DNA of 64,000 nucleotides from Verrucomicrobiota bacterium. Its GTDB lineage: Bacteria; Verrucomicrobiota; Verrucomicrobiia; Opitutales; Puniceicoccaceae. Positions 9,452 to 17,906 of the stretch are shown here, piece by piece. Location of the stretch: contig JBCDMB010000003.1 of the NCBI GenBank assembly GCA_038744685.1, positions 62,001 to 126,000 of the forward strand, in the 5' to 3' direction. Both the position numbers and the translations under genes were made by a program. The notes under the pieces were generated by a model that worked only from the letters and a program-made list of their open reading frames with translations, was not told where the DNA came from and did no database searches. Positions within the stretch are counted from its first letter, which is position 1. Every line of letters starts with the position of its first letter.

Positions 9452-10309
9452 ATGTTCAAGTCTATCCAGCCCCTTGTATTTTCCTTTGATGTCGAGTGGG
9501 TTCCCGATCCTTTCGCAGCCTCCAGATTATTCAATTGCTCAGTCAACACCCCGGGGGAAAGAGAACATGCAATCAAACGCCTTTGGGAATATGGCGGAGC
9601 CACCGAGGAGAATCCTCAACCTTATCTGAAAACCGTTCTCTGCCGGGTTGTAACGCTAGCGGGTGTCCTTCGCGAAGCGACGAACACTTCGAAAGAACCT
9701 AATCTTCGAATGATTTCCCTGCCTATGCGCACGGATCTACCATGGCAAGAACAGGAGAAGAACATCTTACAAGGATTCTTCCAATCCGTTGGGGAAAGGA
9801 AACCTCAATTAGTTGGTTTCAACTCCACGCAAGCCGACCTACCCATTCTCGTTCAGCGAGCGATCGTAAACGGACTCTCCTGCCCAAAATTTGCTTCTCG
9901 ACCGGAAAAACCATGGGAAGGGGTCGACTACTTCAGCGCACACAGTGAGCACAACATCGATCTCGCACCGATTCTCGGTCGATATAACCAGATGCCCGCT
10001 CTCAACGAGCTGGCTCGGCTCTCTGGAATCCCTGGTAAAATAGATACCAGCGGGAGTGGTGTAGCAGAGCTATGGTTGGAGGGTCGCCTCGAAGAAATAC
10101 TTGCTTACAACGAGTGCGACGCCCTAACAACCCACCTTGTCTGGGCACGTTTTGCCCATTTCGCAGGCCTGCTTACGGCGAAGGCCTATGACGCGGAAAA
10201 GGAGGCTGTTCGCGATCTGACGTTCTCGCTGATTGAAAGTGGGAAACCCAAACTCCAAAAATTTCTAGACGAGTGGGACAGGCTGGAGGCAATTCAATTG
10301 CCAGAGTGA
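9452..10309 (+). CDS. predicted 3'-5' exonuclease related to the PolB exonuclease domain
   Basis: The protein begins with LVFSFDVEWVPD, the DxE exonuclease I motif of the DnaQ-like fold. It continues with 'QLVGFNSTQADLPILVQRAI' (Exo II, N-x(3)-D-type) and ends with 'LAYNECDALTTHLVWARFAHFAG' (Exo III, ECDALTT). This matches the DNA_pol_B_exo2 group of stand-alone PolB-like exonucleases. Two in-frame starts exist: GTG 9446 and ATG 9452. ATG 9452 is preferred because GGAG at 9443-9446 sits at good spacing before it. It is divergent from the TPR operon; a repair or RNA-processing role is plausible but unproven. Confidence 0.85.
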   Translation: MFKSIQPLVFSFDVEWVPDPFAASRLFNCSVNTPGEREHAIKRLWEYGGATEENPQPYLKTVLCRVVTLAGVLREATNTSKEPNLRMISLPMRTDLPWQEQEKNILQGFFQSVGERKPQLVGFNSTQADLPILVQRAIVNGLSCPKFASRPEKPWEGVDYFSAHSEHNIDLAPILGRYNQMPALNELARLSGIPGKIDTSGSGVAELWLEGRLEEILAYNECDALTTHLVWARFAHFAGLLTAKAYDAEKEAVRDLTFSLIESGKPKLQKFLDEWDRLEAIQLPE

Positions 10310-10328
10310 TCGAAAGAAACGCTCTCTA

Positions 10329-10510
10329 GGGCACTTCGACTAACCTCCTTTGGCTCGTGATTGCGGCAGCACCTAAAGGGCGAGGCACTTTTGGGTTTGA
10401 GCCGCGTTGCGGCTTCGCAGACGGGCTTCTAGCCCGCCAAGCGAAGCCGTCGCCTTGCTCAGAACCAAAATTGCTCTCGTCACGGCCAAAGGAGGTTAGT
10501 CGAAGTGCCC
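10329..10510. repeat. 182-bp imperfect palindromic element (MITE- or REP-like)
   Basis: The ends are perfect 26-bp inverted repeats at 10329-10354 and 10485-10510, beginning GGGCACTTCGACTAACC. The interior is also largely self-complementary: GAGGCACTTTTGGGTTTGAG pairs imperfectly with the segment at about 10461-10480, GCTTCGC at about 10412 pairs with GCGAAGC at about 10441, and the centre is GGGCTTCTAGCCC. The whole could fold into one long hairpin or cruciform. It fills the gap between two convergent genes, and its right end touches the stop codon of the hydrolase gene. It has no reading frame of its own. It may act as a bidirectional terminator or be a non-autonomous mobile element. Confidence 0.85.
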
Positions 10511-10511
10511 T

Positions 10512-11300
10512 CTAGAACTTCTCGTCAAAAAGCTCTTCCATATATTCGTAAGCACGCTTTGCAGACAACGGATTGTATTCTGCCTGGCCTTTCATAGCGG
10601 CACTCGGATCAGTGAAAGAATGCACCGTATTCGAAAACTGCACCAGCTGCCAGTCCACTCCAGTGCCTAGCATTACAGTGACCCATTCATCGACGTCAGA
10701 TTGCGGAACGAAAGGATCGTCGGCACCATGTAAAACCAAAACGCTCGCGGTGATATCCTTGCTGTCGGCCTCTAAAGTGGGCGAGAGAAGATCTCCATGA
10801 AAGGAGACAACCGCATCAAGATCAGCACCGGTCCGGGCAAACTCCAAGACAGCCCCACCCCCAAAACAGAAGCCTATCGCGGCCACTTCACCGTTCTTTA
10901 GCGGTAGACCTTGCTCGGCCAGCAAAACCTCGAGAGCCTTCGCCATTCTTGCACGCATCAAGGAACGATCACCCCGTAAAAATCCAGCGGCACTGCTGGC
11001 TTCTTCCATGTTTGTTGGGCGAACCCCTACTCCATAGAGGTCAACCATCATCACAACGTAATCATCGTCAGCGATCATACGCGCTTTCTCGAGAGACTGT
11101 TCAGTCGGTCCCATCCAATTCGGCACCATAAGAACAGCCGGGCGCCTGTCGTTGTCATCCTGATCCCAGACTATCGTGCTCTGAAACTGAACACCATCGA
11201 GCTCGTAACTCACCACCCGGGTCGCGGGATCATCCATTCCGGAGAAGGCGAAGGAAAAGGTGGTTAAAGTGAAAAAAATGGCTAAGAGGGCGAATTTCAT
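10512..11300 (-). CDS. exported dienelactone hydrolase family protein
   Basis: The 262-residue alpha/beta hydrolase has a signal peptide (MKFALLAIFFTLTTFSFAFS). The catalytic triad of the dienelactone hydrolase family is visible: Cys in GFCFGGG, Asp in VLHGADDPFVP, and His in NTVHSFTDP; 'VDLYGVGVRP' is a further family segment. The reading frame extends upstream to 11513, but that would run antisense into thrS and lacks a leader, so ATG 11300 directly before the signal peptide is chosen. Substrate is unknown; periplasmic ester or lactone hydrolysis is the family-level expectation. Confidence 0.85.
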   Translation of the reverse strand: MKFALLAIFFTLTTFSFAFSGMDDPATRVVSYELDGVQFQSTIVWDQDDNDRRPAVLMVPNWMGPTEQSLEKARMIADDDYVVMMVDLYGVGVRPTNMEEASSAAGFLRGDRSLMRARMAKALEVLLAEQGLPLKNGEVAAIGFCFGGGAVLEFARTGADLDAVVSFHGDLLSPTLEADSKDITASVLVLHGADDPFVPQSDVDEWVTVMLGTGVDWQLVQFSNTVHSFTDPSAAMKGQAEYNPLSAKRAYEYMEELFDEKF

Positions 11301-11340
11301 GATGGGCGATTGGTAGAGGGTATTCTCTCCAAAGTCAATT

Positions 11341-11358
11341 GGCACCGGAAACGGTGCC
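11341..11358 (+). other. perfect hairpin with GAAA tetraloop upstream of thrS
   Basis: GGCACCG, loop GAAA, CGGTGCC form a 7-bp perfect stem with a GNRA-class loop, 57 bases before the thrS start and 40 bases upstream of the divergent hydrolase gene. No T-run follows, so it is not a terminator. It may structure the thrS leader RNA; no T-box consensus was seen. Confidence 0.4.
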
Positions 11359-11415
11359 CACGCTAGTGGAGCTCCGAAACAATTCGATTGCGATTTTCCG
11401 GCAGCACCCTCCAAC

Positions 11416-13260
11416 ATGGCCCGTATGCCCGAGATGACACCATTGGAGGAGATACGCCATTCTGGCTCCCATATTTTGGCAACTGCTGTCTTACGCTTGT
11501 TCCCAGAAGCCAAACTCGATGTCGGTCCTCCGACTAAGGATGGGTTTTACTACGACATTGATCTGGACCATCAGCTTACTGCCGAAGACCTCGATAAAAT
11601 CGAGGCTGAGATGAAAAAGGTCATCAAGGAAAACCAGCGGTTTGAACGATTCGAACTTCCCCGGAACGAGGCAGAGAAATTAATCCGGGAGACCGGACAA
11701 GAACGATACAAATTGGGTCGACTCAGTGATATACCGGAAGGAGAACCGATTTCATTCTACCGAAACGGTGAGTTTACTGACCTTTGCGCTGGCACACACG
11801 TAGCCTACACGAAAAAGGTAAAGGCGTTCAAGCTGCTCAGTATCGCCGGGGCCTACCACCGAGGGAACGAAAAGAACAAACAGTTACAACGGATATACGG
11901 GACAGCCTTTGCCTCCAAGGAGGAGTTGGAAGAACACCTTCAGCAAATGGAAGAGGCGAAAGCCCGGGACCATCGAAAAATTGGCAAGGATCTTCAGCTT
12001 TTTCATATCGATGACGCGGTCGGCCAAGGCCTCGTTTTATGGACCCCCGCGGGCGCATTAATCCGCCAGGAGCTGCAGAATTTCATCAGCGCGAAACTGT
12101 CCGAGCAAGGCTACCAGCAGGTTTTCACTCCGCACATCGGTAAACTGGATCTGTTTCGGACATCCGGCCACTTCCCCTACTACCGTGAGTCGCAGTTTTC
12201 TCCGATTCTTGAGCATGGGGCGTTGGATGAACTGTCGTCCGAGGGCCTCTCCTGTGCGGAACTCTCTTCCCGACTGGAGAAAGGAGAAACCGAAGGTTAC
12301 CTACTAAGACCAATGAACTGTCCGATGCACATAAGCATTTTCGACAGCCAGCCCCATTCCTATCGCGATCTCCCAGTCCGGCTCGCCGAGTTTGGCACAG
12401 TCTACCGGTGGGAGCAGTCTGGAGAGCTCAACGGACTCACCCGCGCTCGGGGATTTACGCAGGACGATGCTCATATTTTCTGCACTCCCGATCAACTCGC
12501 TGCCGAGATCGACGGTTGCCTCACTTTGGTTCAAGACGTCTTTCGCACTCTGGGCATGGACGAATACCGGGTGCGACTTGGCCTCCGGGACCCTAATTCA
12601 GAAAAATATACCGGAAACGAAGAGAATTGGATTCGTGCAGAAAAGGCCCTCAAGGAAGCCGCGCAAAACATCGGAGTCAGTTTCACCGAAGAAACCGGGG
12701 AGGCAGCCTTCTACGGACCCAAGATTGACTTTGTCGTCAAAGACGTGATCGGACGCGAATGGCAGCTTGGAACAGTTCAGGTCGACTACAACCTACCGGA
12801 ACGCTTCGACCTGGAGTATACGGGAGCAGACAACCGCAAGCATAGACCCGTCATGATTCACCGGGCTCCTTTTGGCTCTCTCGAGAGATTTACTGGCGTT
12901 CTAACCGAGCATTTCGCAGGAAACTTTCCCACGTGGCTGGCTCCCGAACAAGTCCGGCTCCTACCCATGAATGACGATTTGGCCCCGTGGTCTGCAAGTC
13001 TCGCAAAACGATTGCGAGGCAAGGGTTTCCGCGTCGGCGAGGATTCACAGGCGGATAAACTAGGCGCAAAGATAAGACGGGCAGAAAATGCAAAAGTCCC
13101 CCATATGTTAGTTCTGGGAAGAAAGGAAAAGGAGGAGAATATCGTTTCTCTACGTAGTCGCATCCGCCCGGACGCTCCTTCGTCTCTGACTATCGAAGAA
13201 TTCGAGAATTGGTTACGCGAAGAGATTCACACCCGAAGGCTTCCCGAAATGAGGCAGTAG
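11416..13260 (+). CDS. thrS: threonyl-tRNA synthetase lacking the TGS domain
   Basis: Class II synthetase that charges tRNA-Thr and edits Ser-tRNA-Thr. The 614-residue protein starts almost directly in the editing domain: HSGSH near residue 15 and the CAGTH motif near residue 128 are the metal-binding residues of the second additional domain. The catalytic core shows motif 2 (YRWEQSGELNGLTRARGFTQDDAHIF), the zinc ligands (Cys in RPMNCPMH, His in DDAHIF, His in MIHRAPFG) and motif 3 (GSLERFTGVL). A C-terminal anticodon-binding domain follows. The usual 60-residue N-terminal TGS domain is missing; the upstream frame runs only to a stop at 11314 and encodes nothing like it. Confidence 0.95.
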   Translation: MARMPEMTPLEEIRHSGSHILATAVLRLFPEAKLDVGPPTKDGFYYDIDLDHQLTAEDLDKIEAEMKKVIKENQRFERFELPRNEAEKLIRETGQERYKLGRLSDIPEGEPISFYRNGEFTDLCAGTHVAYTKKVKAFKLLSIAGAYHRGNEKNKQLQRIYGTAFASKEELEEHLQQMEEAKARDHRKIGKDLQLFHIDDAVGQGLVLWTPAGALIRQELQNFISAKLSEQGYQQVFTPHIGKLDLFRTSGHFPYYRESQFSPILEHGALDELSSEGLSCAELSSRLEKGETEGYLLRPMNCPMHISIFDSQPHSYRDLPVRLAEFGTVYRWEQSGELNGLTRARGFTQDDAHIFCTPDQLAAEIDGCLTLVQDVFRTLGMDEYRVRLGLRDPNSEKYTGNEENWIRAEKALKEAAQNIGVSFTEETGEAAFYGPKIDFVVKDVIGREWQLGTVQVDYNLPERFDLEYTGADNRKHRPVMIHRAPFGSLERFTGVLTEHFAGNFPTWLAPEQVRLLPMNDDLAPWSASLAKRLRGKGFRVGEDSQADKLGAKIRRAENAKVPHMLVLGRKEKEENIVSLRSRIRPDAPSSLTIEEFENWLREEIHTRRLPEMRQ

Positions 13261-13304
13261 GTCTCGCAAACACTCTCGTCGAGGCAAACCGGAATCCTCT
13301 TTGA

Positions 13305-16300
13305 CTAGGCTCTCTGTTCTTTCCTGTTCTCGATTTGAGCGGCCACTCTTTCTAATGCTGCCTCGAGATCCTTCGGCTGAACAGGTTTAGTTAAGTAACC
13401 GTTCATGCCAGCCTTAATAGCCTCTTCCCGGTTGTCTCTTGTAGCTCCAGCGGTTAGGGCGATTATCCATGGCCGCTTCTCTTCAGGAACGGAATCAATA
13501 ATTCTACTGGCAGCTTCCATCCCATCCATTTCCGGCATTTGGATATCCATGAAAATTGCATCGAATTCCTTTGAAGTCGCCCTTTCTACCGCCAAGGCCC
13601 CATTCTCAACCACTTCACAACCGTAGCCCATCCTCTTTAGGAGAAGACGGATCACCTTCTGGTTCACCGGGTTGTCCTCGGCTACCAGGATCTTGATCTC
13701 ATTCTCCTGGAACTGCAAAAACTCATCATCCCCTCCCTCGTCGGATTCAGTTTTCTTGGGAGATTCTTCTCCGTCCAAGAAGGAATATATCCGCTTCTTT
13801 GAAACCGGTCGCGCCAGACGAACAGCTGGAACCGGCAACTCCTTCCCTTCATTTTGGATACCGACAACCCCCACAGGCCGCGAACTCCTGTTCCAGTCGC
13901 TTAATAAGTTAGCCAGCTCAGCATTATCGAGATACTTCTCGTCTAAAAATATCCAGCAATCTTGACCAACTCTCTCCACAGCGGATAAGAAATCATCGGC
14001 GGTTTCTACGAGCTCAACCTTTATTCCCCTTGAATTCAGACAGGATTTGAAATGTTTACGCCGAGTCGGCAGGTCGAAGAAACAAATCGCCTCGCCTCCC
14101 AGCCTACTCTCATGAAATCCTTCCTTTTCGAAAAACGCTGGGAAAGGCAAAACTACCTCGAAAGTCGATCCCTTACCCTTTTCGCTTTCGCACCGAGTGT
14201 CACCACCCATTCTCTGAGACAGTTCTTTCGTTATCGCTAGCCCTAGACCACTCCCCCCAAACTTCCGAGAGATAGATGCATCTACTTGGCTGAATGTCTG
14301 AAAAACGCGGTCTTGCCGATCTTTCGGAATGCCGATCCCGGTGTCGGTTACGGTGAAATGAATTAGACACCGATCGTTCGGCAACCGCTCCCTCAAGCCC
14401 ACCTCTACGGTGATCGATCCAGTCTCTGTGAACTTAACTGCGTTTCCAATTAAATTGAAAAGAATTTGCTTTATCCGAGTGATATCTCCGACAACGAATT
14501 CGGGGACTTCAGGATCAATCCAAAGTGAGTAGTCCAGATCTTTCTGGGCCAGAATAGTTGAAAAAAGCGCCACAGACTCTTCCACCGCTATCTCAATGGA
14601 GAACCTGTTTTGCTCGAACTCAATTTTACCGTGTTCAAGACGTGAAAAATCGAGAATATCGTCCAGCAGCATGAGAAGAGTTGAGCCCGAGTTATGGATC
14701 GTTTCCACATAGTCCTCTTGCGAGTGGTCAAGATCAGTCTCGCGAAGCAGAGCCGTCATCCCGATTACCCCGTTCAATGGGTTACGAATCTCATGACTTA
14801 CCATTGAGAGGAATGCACTTTTTGCGTCACTTGCTTCCTCCGCCTTCTTCTCGCTCTCACGAGCCTTATCCAATGCTTCAGCGAGCTGATCGTTGAGCCT
14901 TTCGGCCTCCTCCTTAGAACGAAGCAACGCTGCCTCATAGTCCTTCCGACTCGAAATATCCTGAATGACGCCAAAAACCTTTGAGGTGACCCCACCCTCA
15001 CGGAGAGCCAAGCCCCTTAGAAAAACCCACTTTTCCCGGCGATCGCTCCCCTTTACCTCGTACTCACCTTCAAACTGCTGACCAGATTCGACTGCTTGAT
15101 CGATCAGTTTTCGAATTTCGGTTGCATCATTCTCCTGGAAGAACCCCAGAGTCATCGTAACGTCCGGAACCTGATCCGGATTCACTCCAAAAATCCGATA
15201 GGTTTCGTTCGACCAATAGAGGCTGCCTTCTTGAAGATCCATTTCCCAAGAGCCAATTTCAGCGAGACGCTGACTCTCCATGAGAAGAGACTCACTCTTA
15301 CGTAGGTCAGCCTCTGCCCTTTTCTCCCGTGAAATATCTGTTTCGATAACAACGAAATTTGCCGGAACTCCTCCTTCATCAAGGACCGGATTTCCCGTAA
15401 TACGCCGCCATGAGGAGTCCTCACCGGGAAGGTGAACTGAAATCGTTAAGCTGAACTCTTCACCCTTAAGAATCGCATTTTGAACCACCTCTTTCTCTTG
15501 ATCAATCGCATCAAAGGTCAGGGGTAATAAGTCCCAAATCTTTCGCCCATTTAAATCCATGCTGCGCCGCTCAGCCCGCCCTTGAAAGGAAGGATTTGCC
15601 CATTCTAGAACCCCCTCCCGGTCAAGAATCGCGATACCGGATAGCGACTGGCGAGTCGCCATCTCCAACCTGTGCAGCTCTGCTTCCCGAAGAACTCCGT
15701 CCGTAAGGTCAATGTAAGCCCCCAAAATAAACTTCTCCGCTTCAATCTCATCTTTTCGAACCGCGCCGCGAAAGCGATACCAACCCCACGTATCATCTCC
15801 TCGCCTCATACGATGTCGTACACTGAAAGTTCCCATCCCTTCCTTCCACAAGGGCTCGAGCTGGTCGAGTAGCTTTCGCCTGTCGTTAGGATGGATCCTA
15901 TTCTCCCAGTCTTTGACCGTGTGAATCGATTCCCCCGGGCCTAGAAGTAGCATGCCCATCATCCGTTTGTCTGTTTCGACGATCTCTCGATCCAGATCAA
16001 TACGCCACTCCGATATACGCGCAGCCTCCATGGCCATCCTCGTTCTCAATCCTGCCTCCCGGAGGTCGCGTGCCGATTGTTCACTCAGCTCAAGTGCTTC
16101 CCGCTTCCGCAACAACGCGGGAATGATCAAGGCCAAAGCCAGCGCGAAAATGACTAAGATGGGTATCAAGGCCATCCAAGTCTCTCGCCATGCCGGACCC
16201 GAACTGATTTTCTTCAAAATGAAAAACGGCCTTGCGCTGATACCTTCTACCGGGTCCTCACCAGGAGTGAGAACACCCAGGCCCTGATCCAGAGCTGTTT

Positions 16301-17117
16301 CCAGAGGTACGTGATCACGAAAAACCCAAACCTCGTTTCCAGAGTGGGCACCCTCGCCTGTAGTAATCATCGAACGCCAAACTTCAGGGAACTCATCGAC
16401 AATCCAGGTACTTTGCTCCTTAGAAAGCAAAACGGCCCATGGGTCGTCGCCCCGCGAATCGTAAATCCATTGTCCGTCAGGAGAGACGATAAATAGATCC
16501 GGCTCTTGCTCGAGACTTCCGCCAATCATGTTGTCGAGCAAATGATCAGCGAATAAATCCGCCACTAGATAACCCGCCCGTGCTCCAGAGGGAAAAAACA
16601 ATCCCGTCCCAATAAACACAGTGGGCTCACGACTACCTGCTACTTCGACAGTTGAAAACTCCGAGACCAGAATCTCGTTCTCGGGCAACTCCCTTAGCTC
16701 TTCGAGAAACTCTTTATCCAGAGAGGAACCTCCCCCCGAACCTGTATCGAGAGCGGCCTCTTCTAACTCTCGGTTTTCAGGACCGGACTGAGCGAGTAGC
16801 AGTTCCTCTCCGGAACGGTCCAACACACGGACACTGCGGATTCGCTGATCTTTGGACACAATCGATAGAATAGCATTGCGGAACTCGTCCGAAGAAAGCG
16901 AAGCGGTCGAAAGAAACTCGATTTGCCTTAAATTCTCTACCACAGCGAAGAGATCCAGATCCAGTCTAACTCGCTGTAGATCAACCATCGATCCAGCTTC
17001 ATCTACAGTTTCCTTCATTTCGGCTCGCCAGATCCACCAAAAAGATAGCAGCACAATGACCGTAAAAAAAACGCCGACGAAAAAGGGCTGTCCAAAAAAG
17101 GTCTCCTTTGATGTCAA
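13305..17117 (-). CDS. membrane hybrid sensor histidine kinase (three PAS domains, receiver)
   Basis: Sensor kinase of about 1270 residues. Two transmembrane helices (about 13-32 and 315-335) flank a periplasmic sensor region resembling a Cache-type domain. Then come three PAS/PAC domains (about 365-480, 490-600, 610-730) and a coiled coil. HisKA carries the phospho-His in MVSHEIRNPLNG (about residue 775). The HATPase domain has DTGIGIPKDRQDRVFQ and GGSGLGLAI. A degenerate receiver-like region follows, then a complete receiver with the phospho-Asp in IFMDIQMPEMDG (about 1190) and the Lys in YLTKPVQP. The frame is open to 17210, but TTG 17117 is preferred because GAGGAG lies 8 bases upstream and the protein then starts just before the first helix. 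No cognate regulator adjoins it. Confidence 0.88.
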   Translation of the reverse strand: MTSKETFFGQPFFVGVFFTVIVLLSFWWIWRAEMKETVDEAGSMVDLQRVRLDLDLFAVVENLRQIEFLSTASLSSDEFRNAILSIVSKDQRIRSVRVLDRSGEELLLAQSGPENRELEEAALDTGSGGGSSLDKEFLEELRELPENEILVSEFSTVEVAGSREPTVFIGTGLFFPSGARAGYLVADLFADHLLDNMIGGSLEQEPDLFIVSPDGQWIYDSRGDDPWAVLLSKEQSTWIVDEFPEVWRSMITTGEGAHSGNEVWVFRDHVPLETALDQGLGVLTPGEDPVEGISARPFFILKKISSGPAWRETWMALIPILVIFALALALIIPALLRKREALELSEQSARDLREAGLRTRMAMEAARISEWRIDLDREIVETDKRMMGMLLLGPGESIHTVKDWENRIHPNDRRKLLDQLEPLWKEGMGTFSVRHRMRRGDDTWGWYRFRGAVRKDEIEAEKFILGAYIDLTDGVLREAELHRLEMATRQSLSGIAILDREGVLEWANPSFQGRAERRSMDLNGRKIWDLLPLTFDAIDQEKEVVQNAILKGEEFSLTISVHLPGEDSSWRRITGNPVLDEGGVPANFVVIETDISREKRAEADLRKSESLLMESQRLAEIGSWEMDLQEGSLYWSNETYRIFGVNPDQVPDVTMTLGFFQENDATEIRKLIDQAVESGQQFEGEYEVKGSDRREKWVFLRGLALREGGVTSKVFGVIQDISSRKDYEAALLRSKEEAERLNDQLAEALDKARESEKKAEEASDAKSAFLSMVSHEIRNPLNGVIGMTALLRETDLDHSQEDYVETIHNSGSTLLMLLDDILDFSRLEHGKIEFEQNRFSIEIAVEESVALFSTILAQKDLDYSLWIDPEVPEFVVGDITRIKQILFNLIGNAVKFTETGSITVEVGLRERLPNDRCLIHFTVTDTGIGIPKDRQDRVFQTFSQVDASISRKFGGSGLGLAITKELSQRMGGDTRCESEKGKGSTFEVVLPFPAFFEKEGFHESRLGGEAICFFDLPTRRKHFKSCLNSRGIKVELVETADDFLSAVERVGQDCWIFLDEKYLDNAELANLLSDWNRSSRPVGVVGIQNEGKELPVPAVRLARPVSKKRIYSFLDGEESPKKTESDEGGDDEFLQFQENEIKILVAEDNPVNQKVIRLLLKRMGYGCEVVENGALAVERATSKEFDAIFMDIQMPEMDGMEAASRIIDSVPEEKRPWIIALTAGATRDNREEAIKAGMNGYLTKPVQPKDLEAALERVAAQIENRKEQRA

Positions 17118-17125
17118 TGGCTTTA

Positions 17126-17131
17126 CTCCTC
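17126..17131 (-). promoter_or_regulatory. Shine-Dalgarno site deciding the histidine kinase start
   Basis: On the minus strand this reads GAGGAG, 8 bases before the TTG at 17117. No comparable site precedes the upstream in-frame TTG (17210) or GTG (17141). Confidence 0.5.
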
Positions 17132-17227
17132 GGCCTTCCACGAAAAAGTTGAAACAGGATACCCTCCCTCTTTCAATGCGATAAAAAACGCGGGATAGTG
17201 GGTAACACAACCGCTACATTTGTTTCA

Positions 17228-17869
17228 ATGAACCTGTCTTTGGAAAAGATCTCACCGGACTACCTTTCAGATCGAGCGGTCGAGGCCTCGGAAATCTGGG
17301 GTCACTCGCTAGTTTTGACGGAGGGCCAGTCCACTATGATCTGGGGGCCTTCAGGTGCAGGGAAGTCGACTCTGTTGCGGATCCTCTACGGGATCGAGAA
17401 AAAGTATTCAGGATCTCTTTTGTATGGCTCAGAAAACGCCTTTCGGTTGAGCCCGACCGAAATGGCAAAACTACGAGCGACAAAACTCGCGTTTGTCTCT
17501 CAGGATTTTCAACTCTTTGAAACCGAAAGCGGATGGACAAACCTCGCATACGCTCCATACCGGGAGAAAAATGTAACATCCGAGACTCTCTCGTCTTGGG
17601 CCGGCGAGCTGGGAATCGCTACACTACTCGATCGCCCACCAGAAACCTGGTCGCAGGGGCAACGCCAACGGGTTGCTATCCTTCGCGCCCTCGCGACTCC
17701 TTTTCGTTGGATATTCCTCGATGAACCCGTCAGCCACCTCGATCCTGCTTCAGCTGAATCTGCTCTGAAACTTGTTCAAAGAGTCTGTAACGAACGCGGT
17801 GCTGGTTGGCTACTCGCCCAGCAAACGGCCGATAACCAATCGGGGGCAGAGAACGTGTATCGAATATGA
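17228..17869 (+). CDS. ABC transporter ATP-binding protein (LolD/FtsE type)
   Basis: Single-domain ABC ATPase of 213 residues from ATG 17228 (an in-frame GTG exists at 17198, 10 codons earlier). Walker A is GPSGAGKSTLL, the Q-loop is FVSQDFQLFE, the signature is WSQGQRQRVAI (SQGQ instead of SGGQ), and Walker B is WIFLDEPVSHLD. The next gene encodes an FtsX/MacB-like permease, so the pair should form a mechanotransmission or lipoprotein-release type ABC complex. It is divergently transcribed from the sensor kinase with 110 bases between the chosen starts. Confidence 0.88.
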   Translation: MNLSLEKISPDYLSDRAVEASEIWGHSLVLTEGQSTMIWGPSGAGKSTLLRILYGIEKKYSGSLLYGSENAFRLSPTEMAKLRATKLAFVSQDFQLFETESGWTNLAYAPYREKNVTSETLSSWAGELGIATLLDRPPETWSQGQRQRVAILRALATPFRWIFLDEPVSHLDPASAESALKLVQRVCNERGAGWLLAQQTADNQSGAENVYRI

Positions 17870-17894
17870 AGTTACACCGAAAACCTGCCAGACT

Positions 17895-17900
17895 GGGGAG
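17895..17900 (+). promoter_or_regulatory. Shine-Dalgarno site deciding the permease start
   Basis: GGGGAG lies 6 bases before GTG 17907. It supports that GTG rather than ATG 17925 or the long in-frame extension back into the ATPase gene. Confidence 0.5.
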
Positions 17901-17906
17901 AGCGAA

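Noticed and set aside
10512-11513. Longer hydrolase reading frame starting at 11513
   Set aside because: The extra 71 residues overlap the 5' end of thrS on the other strand and lack a signal peptide at their start; the signal peptide begins at ATG 11300.
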